Assembly (NCBI RefSeq): GCF_947507565.1
Contig: NC_089177.1
Coordinates: forward strand, 2,850,648-2,914,647
Source of the DNA: Oscarella lobularis
Taxonomy: Eukaryota; Porifera; Homoscleromorpha; Homosclerophorida; Oscarellidae
DNA: 64,000 nucleotides
Direction of reading: 5' to 3'
Position numbers and translations under genes: made by a program
Notes under the pieces: model-generated
The model's database searches: none
What the model saw: only the letters and a program-made list of their open reading frames with translations
What the model was told of the DNA's origin: nothing
Shown here: positions 54,301 to 64,000 of the stretch, in pieces
Layout: each line of letters opens with the position of its first letter
Numbering within the stretch: the stretch's first letter is position 1

Positions 54301-57300
54301 TTGGATTTGGAGGGAACCGTTGCTTTGGAACGCGACCAGAATCTGCTGGAGATCAACGTTGGACACGTCAGCCACTTTTCTTTTTGAAACTTTCTTTGGT
54401 TTTCTATTTTTTTGCTGCCTATAGCTGCTCATGTCCGACGATGCAATCAGTCAATTCGAAGATCCTTCGGACGTGGCAACGGTCGTCTCGTTTGGATTCT
54501 ACGATTTCGATCTGCAATTTTCTCCTGTCATTCAAGGCGTAAAGTAAGAAAGAAAAAGACGAATAGCATTGCCCCACCGACGTGCACTACTGCTTTTCCA
54601 CTCTAGCCCCAAGTACGACTTCACTGCTCAGTACGTCGTTCAAGTAGACGACTTCTTTCTTCATTATCTACAAAGGGTAGAACCGCGGCTTCGTCTCTTT
54701 CATTCATTCATTGCAACGTTTCGTTTTTATCCTCCAAAGGAGTCGTCGACGCTTGAAGTGCACCGCGGGGTCGGCACCGAGTACGAAACGCTTGCAGCGG
54801 GCCAAATTCGTTTTCAGGATCTCCTGGAATCTGCCGGCGGACGCGTCTACGGTCAAGTTCAGCTGACAGGCAAGTCGAACGTTTATTAGGTATACGTATA
54901 TAACCTCTCTAGGACTGACTCTTTCTCTAAGGCGTCTACGGCGAAATGAACGGATCCAACTTCGGATCTATAGACTATTGGATTCGCCTGCGAGTACCAA
55001 TGGATCAAGCTCTGCGTCTTTTCAAAGTATCAAAAAAAATGTATACTGTATATATGTGGCATCGAAGAGATTTCTTTTTCGTAGGAGAGAACGAAGGCTC
55101 TCGGCTACATCGTATCAGACGGCACGAAGCCGAGAGAAACGCCGCTGCCCGAGACGACCCTCGTTCCCGCGCGCGTCGATCACCTGCGAGAAGACTACAA
55201 CGAATTGTCTGTGACCGTCGTTCGATGCACGGGTTTGGCGTCGAGTCGCGAAGGCACGCGCGCGGTTCGCATCGTTCGACCACGCCGAATCTTTCTCTTT
55301 TTTCTTAGGAGTCGCACCCGCCGCCTACGTCGTCTACAAGTTCTACGATTTTGCCGATCACGACACGACCGTCGCCGCGCCGTCCGTCTCGCCCGCGTTC
55401 GACGACACGCGAGTCTATCCGGTGCTGATGAACGCCGAATTGGATTCGCATCTCAAAACGCAGGCACGACAAAAAGAAAGGAAAAGCGTCGTCGATTCTC
55501 GATAATTTCTTTTTTTTCTTCTAGGGTCTAGACGTTTACGTCTTCGACGATCTCGTCGATGACAGTTCCGCTCACGTCGGCACGGCGTCGATACCACTGC
55601 TTTCGCTCGCCCGCGACAACGACATCAGCGGAACGTTCGAATTGAGAAAGGTCTTGCGCGCGGTGCACGTCTTTTCGACGAAGTCTAGTCGTTCTCCTTT
55701 CAAGGTCGTCGAAATGCCGTCTAGTGGTATGATTGAAATGAAGGTCAAGTGGAACAGACCGTATCGGGTCTGCGGTCTTTTGTTTCCGGCTAATGATGAT
55801 GAGGATCCTGATGGTGACGACGTTGTTAGCAGCCAAGTGTCCGCCGGCGAGGACGGTCGCGACGTGATCGATAAAGAGACGATATCAGAGACAGACAATG
55901 AAAATCGTCATCTATCTGCTTCGCCTCAGGTATAGTCAGACTCTTTCGTTCAGAGACATTGGAAAGTGTCCTATACTTGCAGAGTCCCGCTGAGGAAAAT
56001 ACCGACGATGAGGATAATAATCACGACGATGACGATCTGGTGACGGGAAGGCAGGATGTGGCCGTCGTTGTAACGAATGCAGATGAATGTCATTCTTTGA
56101 TTTCATCTCCTGTGCCAGACGAAGCCGGTCCGTCGCGATTAATTGGTTTCTCTAAAAAAAGATGTTTCTATCAATTGCTCCTTTGTTAAGATAAAGAAAA
56201 CGACATCGACGACGAAGCCGTCGCGGCTGGTGGCGATGCGGAAGTGATCAGCGACGAGGACGATCTGGTCGTTTCGCCAAGTCCAACGGCACAGCGGCAA
56301 AAGCACGCCGTACGCGCTAAGAACATACATACATATACGCGCGCGCGCGGCAATCTCAACGCTCTTCGCGTAGAACGACGACGTTATATCCGTCGAAGTC
56401 GTCGCGTTGACTCTCAATGACGACGCTCCTTTTCTCGACGACGACTCAATCAAACAGCTCTTCGTCGAGTACAAGTTTCTCAACTGCGATCCGGAGCTTC
56501 TCGAAACGCCGTTTTCCCTGCCAAAACGAGCCGCCGGCGTACCCATGTCATTCAATTTCAGACGAAGTACAATATCACTTATGTCCTCCTTATTGGCAGA
56601 AACCTAAATCTGCGTCGCGCTCTCTCTCTCTCGTACAGTATTTAGGCTTGACGATCCGCAATTCAACTATCGAGACGAATTAGTGGCATGGATGCAGACG
56701 ACGCATCCGTCCGCCGGGAGGTGAACGACATACGGAAAAACATGGTCACTGCATTCAGGACGAGATTTCTGTTCAGGATTCCATTCACTATTGTAAGCGA
56801 ACCGCCCGCCGAGGACGATCAAAACAGCGAGTGTGTTGACGTTGGCAGTGCGCACGTCGACTTGTTCCAGGTGCGTCTGTCTGCCTGTCTCTTCCCGGGG
56901 CCCCCTCGAGCGTCGTATTATTGAATTCCTTCTGTGTCCCGCCGCGTGCCGTGACCTTTAGGATGAGAGACATAAACTAGACAAATTGAATTGAACACTT
57001 TCCTTGCACCGGGGGTCGCGGAACTATTTACGCTGCTGCTGTTCATATTATCATAGCTGGCTTCCTCACAGACTTCGCGTGCGGTTTATTGGGGGTCGTG
57101 TTTACGCAGAGTGGTTGTTCATAAATGGAGTTGTCTTGACCTTGGCCCTCCCCCCCATTAGTGGTAGACCTACACGTACGCACGCACGCACGCCCGCACG
57201 CCGGTCTGGGTTATTTATTTCCGCATTCTTCAAGGTACTAAAAGATGGTCGCGATCTTGAAGCAGTCGATATAGACGGTGTGCGAATATGTACCATGTTG

Positions 57301-57430
57301 TCTACTCGTGTAACCAAATGCTTGTCTTGTAGTACACGACATTTCCGAGCCCAATCTGGTAACAGGTTGTCTTACCGTTTCTGTCGAAGCAATTTCCGCG
57401 CTAAGAAAACTTCGAATTCAGAAGGAATAG
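51330..57430 (+). CDS. RPGRIP1L: RPGRIP1-like protein, ciliary transition zone
   Basis: RPGRIP1L is a scaffold of the ciliary transition zone that gates protein entry into cilia. ATG 51330 gives MSATVARGNRPKVDDY, spliced in phase to the conserved RTIARLSRDELEDKHIRLYE. Then KMKRMATKLLRLTADKKEEE appears, characteristic of RPGRIP1 family N-termini. A long coiled coil spans about 51850-54360 over many small exons. The first C2 domain lies near 54430-55030 (QFSPVIQGV, KYDFTAQYVVQVDDFFLHYL, GQVQLTGVYGEMNG). A second follows near 55190-55670 (NELSVTVVRCTGLASS, YVVYKFYDFADHDT, GLDVYVFDDLVDDSSAHVGT). An acidic low-complexity linker leads to the C-terminal RPGR-interacting domain (VEVVALTLNDDAPFLDDD, RLDDPQFNYRDELVAWMQTT, VDVGSAHVDLFQ), ending LTVSVEAISALRKLRIQKE. 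The stop is TAG 57428-57430, 139 bases from the convergent Iroquois gene. Confidence 0.92.
57175..57201. repeat. Short (ACGC)n microsatellite in an RPGRIP1L intron
   Basis: Imperfect run of acgc units (acgcacgcacgcacgcccgcacgc). It is low complexity with no apparent function. Confidence 0.7.
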
Positions 57431-57569
57431 CGCAAAAGTAAAATTACAACATTGACAATGTACTTAGGTGGCGGTATTATTGGTATTATTGCTACAGGTG
57501 AAAATGAAAATTTGAGGTCTGCAATTACCAGAAAATTTTTTTGAAATACGTATGTATAGAGTGCCATCC

Positions 57570-60363
57570 TCAGTCCTTGTTCTTTATTTTACTCATGGTC
57601 GAGAGAACGAGTGCAGCATCCAGTGCCTGCCGATCGTCTTCCACGGACGAACTGAGAGGGGGAAAAAAACGGTACAGATCAAGTTATAAGCCCATCAAGT
57701 TATCTCTCACTGTCGCGATCTCTTAGTCGAACTGCTGCCTTCGTCGTTCAGCAGCGGCGGCGGTGTCGATCGCTTTCGCCGAGACGCTCCAGACGCCGAA
57801 GGCTTTGCCCCAGACGACCGCTTCGATTCGTCGCACCGCGAATCTACAACCGGGAACTCAACACGCTATTTCATTTTCCCGGATACATTTAGTTACTCGG
57901 CATCGTCTCGGCGCCGGCGGCGGCAAGTGCAGGCAGAAGTCCGTGCGGCGACATCATCGACGCTCCATACGGCGACGGATAGGGCCACGTCGGGTCGATG
58001 AGACCGTACGGGTTCGGTGCAAAGAGCGGCGATGGCGGCAAGCCGAGAAACGGCGCCATACCCGGCCAACTGATCGGATGATGAGCGCGCGACGTCGTAG
58101 TCGTCGACGTGCTCGCGCCTGCAACCGTTCTTCGCGCGACTGACGGAAGAATCGGCCGTTCGGATCCACCATCAATGCCCGGATGACGATTATTCCTTTC
58201 GCTTGCCGGAGAATCGTCGGCAATTCGGTCGTCGCTCACAGCCGGCAGAGCAACTCGCTCGTTTTCTATTTCGTTGTCGCCACCACCAGAACGACTGCCG
58301 CCGCCGTCACCGCCACCACTGTTCGATCTGTCATCATTCGTTCGAACTTGAGGGGAAGCGCGATTGCCATCATTAACATCATCATCAGCTGGAATACTTT
58401 GTTACGGTATAATACATCGCGTGTGCAAGAAACTTGCCTCTATCTGTGGCATCGTCATCGTCATCATCTCCATCATCATACTCTTCATCTACGTTGCCAT
58501 CATCGCGATTAGCCCTCGATGGATTCGCAGACGTTGCCGACGCTACGGCACTTGTAGTCGCCGCCGTCGTCGTCGTCGTCGCCGGATCGCCCCGATTGGT
58601 GTGCAAGAACGGAATGTCGTCGTCGTCGCATCGGCCTTTGGACCAGACTTTCATGCCGAGCTTCTTGATGCGACGTCGAGCGTTCGCGAACCACATGGAC
58701 ACTTGCGTGAGCGTCAACTTGGTCATGACGGCGAGCATGATCTTTTCCGCCTTGCTCGGATACGGATTGTCCTTGTGTTCGCACAGCCAATCGCGCAGCG
58801 GCTGCGTCGACTCGCGCGCTCGCTTCAACGACGGTTTGTCCGGGGGCGGAGGTAGGAGTCTAGGAAAGGCGAGATAGTGAAAAAAGTGTTAGTGACCTTT
58901 TACGACATTCGTTCCGAAGCGGCAACAGGTGTCGTCCTGCTGTCGCAGATTTCACCTGTCGCCCTCCCCGCTATATTAATTTGGCATGTGCGTGCCACGT
59001 TGTTTCTTTCTCTCTCTCTCTCCCTTCCCCTCCCTCCTATCTCCCTATCGCGCCTTTTCGTTATCCGAAAGTGACGAGGGACACTTTTTCGGCGAAAACG
59101 TGTCGTTCTCGATCCGGAAAGAGCCAGGAACCTCGTTACGCGAAGGTTTTCGAATGCGCGAAACGCCCCCCGTCTGGAGCTGTTAGTCTGCCGCAAATTT
59201 TGACTGGAAACCTTTGTCCCACATGTACGACGAAAAAAATACCTCGCCCATTTAGACGTGTTATTATAGCGTTTTTGTCGAAACGGGGGGGAAAGGAGAT
59301 AGGGGACCCTTAGCTTCCTTGTCGCAAATTCAATTGAATACGTACGATCGATAAGGGTTTGAGAGAGAAAGAGAGAGGGAGGAAAAGAGAAAGGACGTGT
59401 CACGTCGATTCCTAAAACTAAGTCTCACCCCATGTCGGATCCGTACGGAAACCCGCCGAAGTGAGCTCCTGTCGGCAGACTCGGATATCTGCCGGCGGCG
59501 GCGACTACGGCGGGCGCGCCCATCTGAAATAGAAAGTCAGTTCGTCACGTAGAATCGAGAAAAGCGCTAGTCGCCACGCGATTTTGCACGAGGGGCGGGG
59601 AGTAGAAAGAGAACGGAGACAAAAAGGGGAAAAAATGCGCGCTTCGCATAAAAAAGGAACCCCGCGCGGAATTCCCACGCGTGCTCCGCGCGACGTTTGC
59701 GACGACGCACAGCCCCGGCCGGCGCCGATGAAACGACCATTGATTCATACAATGTATAGTGATTTTTCTTCGAGAAAGGGGGGAGTGGAAAGGTGGGGGG
59801 GAGAGCTATCTCCGTTTCGGGCGTCGTGACACGTACAAACCGAAAGGAGCAGTGAAATCGACAATTAGAGTCGCTGGCGCCTCGACGCGAAACCGCGAAG
59901 CGACGATAGGAAGTGTAGAGCACGGTCAAAAGAAAGCGGTGCAATCGAGCAGAACAAGGGCTCTCTCGTCCTCCCACTTTTTTTTCCACGCCCGTTTCCC
60001 TCGTACCTGATTATTGGGATGGTGATGGTAGTGATGATAGGCGGCGTCGCGATAGAGCTGACGCATCGCCGCTACTCGCAAGTGCATCATTTCGCTGTGA
60101 AGGTGCGACGGGAATCGAGTGGGATCGAGACCGTGAAGATGGGCGAGATCGAATAGAGACGGTTGGAGACCGTTGGCGGCGAACGGGAGCGCGGCACGAT
60201 GCGGCAGCGGTCGATGCACGGTTCCCTGTCGGACGAAAACGAGTCAGCGACGATCGAGCGAGAAAAACGTGCTCGATAGGGTAGGGAGGCGGGCGGCTCG
60301 AGGGGGGAAGCTCACCTGGTGGTTAGGCACACCTCCGACGGGCTCGCGTTCAGTGTAGGCCAT
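57570..60363 (-). CDS. Iroquois-class TALE homeobox transcription factor
   Basis: IRX proteins are nuclear patterning factors. The gene assembles into seven exons, all phase-consistent: 60316-60363, 60007-60225, 59429-59523, 58438-58859, 57897-58388, 57711-57843 and 57570-57651. It starts [16 protein letters not shown] and has a His/Ala/Pro-rich N-terminus. The fourth exon holds an atypical homeodomain of TALE class: [19 protein letters not shown], then [20 protein letters not shown] and [15 protein letters not shown] and the NPYP three-residue-extension loop define TALE, and the IMLA..TK.TLTQVS pattern points to IRX rather than MKX or MEIS. An acidic Asp-rich tract follows. The last exons encode a basic serine/proline segment and end [18 protein letters not shown]. 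The intron at 58389-58437 begins GC rather than GT. No clear IRO box was recognised. Confidence 0.9.
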
Positions 60364-61321
60364 TGCTATTCGGGAGGCGTGCGAGCGAGCTGCAACCGGG
60401 ACGGAGCGAGGCGAAAAACTGAAACGGGATTTTCTCAGACAAACGTACGTTAGGTTGGTTAGCGGCCTTGTCGCAACTACGTGTCATGTCATATTATTGA
60501 CAACGATCCCAAATCGAATTAAATGAACATGGGTAGGTACAAGCCCTTCGACAACTCTGCGTGTGTACATATATGGGGATGGTTCCACATGTGTAAACAG
60601 CGTCTAATTGGGTGCTCACGCTTCCTGCCCGCCACGCCATTTCGTCTTGCCAAACCAGCTGGATCGAATTATTGCGACGGAGAAACTCCTTACGGCCTGT
60701 CTCGCTAATCTATTTTGGTTTCGGGGGTCGGTTTGTCTGGGAACGAGGAAGAGAACGAGGCTGGCTCTCAAATGGCGTCGCACGCAGCGAGTCGGAAACG
60801 CGAAGGCGACAAACCGCGCTGCATTCCACTCGCTTCGCGCGTCACTGCGCAATCGCACCAACGCCAAAAATAAAAAGGGACGGAGGCGGCGGTCGCCGAG
60901 CGTCGGCTGTTCGATGTGAAACGATTTTCCCCGCTACCGGGACGGCGCGTGGGTGATCGGCGCGTGCAGGTTCGTGGGCGTTTGTATTTGCCTCGTAGCT
61001 TCCCCTTCGTTCTGGGAACGCGTCGTACCCTCCCCGTCACGTAACCGACCTTCTTCGCTTCCACGCCGTTTATCGAAGTGCACGCGAGCTTGTAATCGTT
61101 AGACGAGCGACGTAGACGATTATCGTCGATGCTCAGTCGACGATTGCGAAGCGATTCGACGACCACGCCCCCCTTTTGAAAAGTTCCGCATTTCGAGGAA
61201 GTCAGACACGAAAATACGCGAAAAAAAGTTTGGCTTCCACGCCCTAGGGACGCACTCAAAGGAAAATACGCTCTACAAAAATCTGTCTCTTAAAATAGCT
61301 TAGAATTTCTATAAGAACTTC
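60364..61321. promoter_or_regulatory. IRX upstream region
   Basis: GC-rich, CpG-dense sequence between the IRX start and the stop of the next minus-strand gene. Frames of 80-160 codons exist (for example minus 60768-61259), but their composition follows the local GC bias and no family resemblance is visible. It most likely contains the IRX promoter and 5' UTR. Confidence 0.4.
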
Positions 61322-63372
61322 TTAGACTTCAGTTTCCTTTGAAATTCGTTCGGAAATCGCGTCGTGCACTTGAGCGACGGCGACGACGAAGCGGCGCCCC
61401 GCTATGGGAAACGCTTCCGCGTCGCTCTCCGAGTCGGATATCTGATCATAGATCTGATTGCGATTGTCGTCCGCAGGGCTATTCTCTCTCTCCGAGTCCG
61501 AGTTCGAGCCGTCCGAGTCGTTGCGGACAACGATTTCCATCGAATTCCTTCGAGATGTTCGTCTCGTCGCGTCGTCGACCGCAGTTTCCTGGAAAAAGAC
61601 GAATTGCACGCACTATTATTCGAAAACGATGCTTACCTCGTCTGCGCGACAGCGCCGTCTGGCTTTGCGGTTTCTAGAAAAAGGTACGACAATCACCCTT
61701 TTCCTATGTACCCCCGGCCGCAAATACCTTTTCCTGCTTTTCCAATATACTACCGCTCCTACTGAGATGCATACGAGAACAAATAGCGCGACGGCGATAA
61801 CTACATGCGTTGATCCTACGCACACGCAAACACACTCATAGAAAGGCCAACAATGGGTAGGCGTGTTCGTGGCGTTGAAAGGAACATGCAAAGTGATGCT
61901 AACGAGCTCCACTGTCACTCGCCGCGACCATATATGGACATTCGAGTCTCTTACCTGCATTATTCGTCTTGTAGTAACCGCTCAGAACTAGATAGATTAC
62001 GATTCGGGCTATTTTGGTGATTTTCGATACAAAATATGCGTGCGTACTTGCGGTCGTCGCTCGAATCTCGTCGCTCCACTTTCCCAATTCGTCGTAGGCG
62101 GTCAGAGCGGCGACGGCGAATCCATACGTCGAATTCGCTTCGAGCCCGTCGAAACGAACACTCGTTTCGACGACGTAGCGAGTGCCGTTCGCGCAACCGT
62201 CGCATCGTATCGCATAGCGAACGATCGGCGGCCAGCTCGGCGGCCAGCTCGACGGCGGACGCCACGCAAGCGAGACGAAGTCGTGACTCGTTTCGACGAC
62301 TCGAAACGACGACGGCGGTGCCGATTCTACAAAATCGCGCGCACGCGGAAGCCATTTGTATATGCATACGTGCAGTTGAACCGCGCGCGTAGGGGGAAGC
62401 ACTTACGCGTCGTGTGCGTTCTCGTCGTCCGCTCGGCGCACACGCGTCGAAATTTTCCGTTGACGGCGACGAGACAGACGTTGTAGACGGTGTACGGGCG
62501 AAGGCCTTCGAGCGTTGCATTCGTCGCCGTACGATCGACGTCGAACGATCGTACCGCGCCCACGCAACTACCGCTAGCGGAACTGCGCACGAGAAACCCC
62601 GTCGGTTTCGACTCCGGATCCGTAGCGGAAGTGGCGTTGGTCCACGTCCAACGTAATTCTATCGAACCGGCTATCGATTTCAATATCGGATGGGCGGTGA
62701 CGTTTCGGGGGCAAGACGGATCTGCGGGAGCGATATAGAAGCATGCACACAAAAGAAGTCTGTTCTCGCGTACTTCCGTTTTTCGTTTTTGCCACGTAGT
62801 AGCCTGTCGGACCGAATCCACCCGCCGTCGCCGCCGATACGTCGATTAGATAAAGGGTTCTATGACGCAGATTGTCGAATCGATAGGCCAAAACGAACCA
62901 GGGAACGACGATTGTTTTATAATCGTTCACCGACGTGGCTTCCAGTCGATAGGCGACGATGAGACCGTTTCGTTTCGACGGCGACGGCGGCGCCCATCGT
63001 ACCGTCAAAGACGTCGGCGTTTCGTCCGCGACGACGATATTGGTCGGCGGTCCGCCCGGAGCTAGAAACAGACGCATGCAGATACGGCGTCGACGGCGGC
63101 GTCGACGTATGACTATCGCCTGTTTTTACCTGTCTGGGGCGTTCGAGTCGTCGCCGTCGACGCCGGTCCGTATCCGGCTGTCGTGTACGCTTCCAGTGCG
63201 ACGTTTACGGAAGCGTAGGGGGACACGACGGCGGCGAACGAGACCGTGGCATTTTGACGGCTCGTCGTTTCGGTTATTTTAAATGACGACGTCGTCACGT
63301 TGAGACGATAGCCGAGAACGATTCCGTTTCGATTGTCGACGGGGTTCCACGACACGGCGACGGAGTCGTTCG
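61322..63372 (-). CDS. Fibronectin type III receptor, one TM, C-terminal PDZ-ligand motif (5' partial)
   Basis: The gene enters from the assembly gap and runs leftward. At least four FN3 repeats are visible: WNPVDNRNGIVLGYRLNVTT with ALEAYTTAGYGPAS (about 63110-63355); GGPPTNIVVADETPTSLTVR (about 62770-63070); PSCPRNVTAHPILKSIAGSI (about 62410-62740); and PPSSFRVVETSHDFVSLAWR (about 62045-62330). The Trp, Tyr and Leu core positions of FN3 are kept. A transmembrane helix follows (VVIAVALFVLVCISVGAVVY, about 61755-61815), then a basic stop-transfer RKRYLRPGVHRK. The short serine/acidic cytosolic tail has no kinase or phosphatase domain and ends in ETEV, a class I PDZ-binding consensus (T at -2, V at 0). 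This is consistent with a cell-adhesion or guidance-type receptor. The N-terminal domains are missing, so the exact family cannot be named. Confidence 0.85.
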
Positions 63373-63572
63373 NNNNNNNNNNNNNNNNNNNNNNNNNNNN
63401 NNNNNNNNNNNNNNNNNNNNNNNNNNNNNNNNNNNNNNNNNNNNNNNNNNNNNNNNNNNNNNNNNNNNNNNNNNNNNNNNNNNNNNNNNNNNNNNNNNNN
63501 NNNNNNNNNNNNNNNNNNNNNNNNNNNNNNNNNNNNNNNNNNNNNNNNNNNNNNNNNNNNNNNNNNNNNNNN
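63373..63572. other. Assembly gap, exactly 200 Ns
   Basis: Two hundred consecutive N bases. The round number suggests an estimated or fixed-length scaffold join. It cuts the 5' part of the FN3 receptor and probably the 5' exons of NGDN, so the true distance is unknown. Confidence 1.
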
Positions 63573-63617
63573 AATGGGAGTAGATCATTGCACGTGTTTA
63601 TATCTTTTTCCTTTTAG

Positions 63618-64000
63618 GCGAATTTCAAGACGGACCAGAGGAAATTAGTGTATGAAACGTTTTGTCCTGCATTTCGTGGTAGAAGAGCTTAATTTTTTGC
63701 TAGTTTCACCCGGCTGTTACTCAGACACGAAATAGAGAGAAGGACAAGGAACGGGAGAGGCAAGTAAATAAAGGTATTTGTAGAAACTGTTTTAGCTTAT
63801 TTGCTCTCAGATACGAGGAGGACAACTTTATTCGGCTTAACGAAAAGCCGACGAAGAAGAAAAGGGTGAGAAGGAGACTAGGCATACCTGTGTCGATAGA
63901 AGAGCCATTGTTTGCAGAGATTATCTGATGGAGCTGATCTGGGCCATCTGGCTGATTTTGATGACTTGACCGCATTGACGGGAGAAAGGACTCCAAAACG
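63618..64000 (+). CDS. NGDN: Neuroguidin, C-terminal exons (partial at both ends)
   Basis: NGDN is a Sas10/Utp3/C1D family protein, part of the small-subunit processome in ribosome biogenesis; it also binds eIF4E. Four exons join in phase: 63618-63649 (EFQDGPEEIS), 63725-63759 (TRNREKDKERER), 63811-63865 (YEEDNFIRLNEKPTKKKR), and 63918 onward (RLSDGADLGHLADFDDLTAL). The PEEI, YEE..xVRL and LxxLxxFxDxxALTG order is that of the neuroguidin C-terminus. The second intron starts GCAAGT, the same GC-AG type found in the Iroquois gene; a GT donor three bases later would break the frame. The start lies in or beyond the gap and the stop beyond the window. Confidence 0.82.

Noticed and set aside
57763-58143. 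Plus frame of 126 codons, very Arg-rich
   Set aside because: Antisense to Iroquois exons; composition mirrors the coding strand.
60768-61259. Minus frame of 163 codons upstream of the Iroquois gene
   Set aside because: Arg/Ser-rich composition follows local GC bias; no recognisable domain or supporting splice context.
62036-62656. Plus-strand frames of 80-148 codons, Arg-rich
   Set aside because: Antisense shadows of FN3 exons.

Overview
The window is nuclear DNA from an animal, most likely an early-branching one with a compact genome such as a sponge. That placement is inference. The evidence is the gene set: Iroquois homeobox, Frizzled-like receptor, complement C3-like thioester protein with anaphylatoxin and NTR domains, RPGRIP1L, fibronectin type III receptor. 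The other evidence is the architecture: many introns of about 45-60 bases, gaps between genes often below 200 bases, and roughly one gene per 4 kb. No bacterial operon, CRISPR array, tRNA or rRNA was recognised.

Bases 1-14490 are one uninterrupted satellite array with a 41-base monomer. It has several layers of higher-order structure, with blocks repeating at offsets of about 238, 640, 1186 and 4992 bases. It carries no open frame of note and its last few hundred bases are more degenerate. The gene-rich part starts immediately afterwards with a promoter-like stretch and POLR3B.

From 14.7 to 30 kb the plus strand holds POLR3B (RNA polymerase III second-largest subunit), SAMHD1 (dNTP hydrolase), a 2.8 kb unassigned interval with a GC-rich structured block, an unrecognised secreted protein with a furin-like site, and VPS9D1. 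From 30 to 40 kb, also on plus, come a Frizzled-family receptor, an unrecognised coiled-coil gene, an EDEM1-like ER mannosidase-family gene (one intron carries a 114-base minisatellite) and an SLC22-type transporter. At 40.2-42.0 kb a minus-strand vault/band-7-like gene is divergent from the large complement C3-like gene (42.2-49.2 kb). A tiny membrane protein follows. An E2F4/5-type factor (minus) is divergent from RPGRIP1L (plus, 51.3-57.4 kb), which converges on an Iroquois gene (minus, 57.6-60.4 kb). A fibronectin type III receptor (minus) runs into a 200-base assembly gap. Beyond the gap the plus strand has the 3' exons of neuroguidin (NGDN), which continue past the window.

The genes do not form one pathway. 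They cover Pol III transcription, nucleotide control, endosomal GTPase exchange, Wnt-type reception, ER quality control, solute transport, humoral immunity, cell-cycle and cilium transition-zone biology, patterning and ribosome biogenesis. Exons were assembled by eye from splice signals and family similarity, so gene spans are firmer than individual exon edges.
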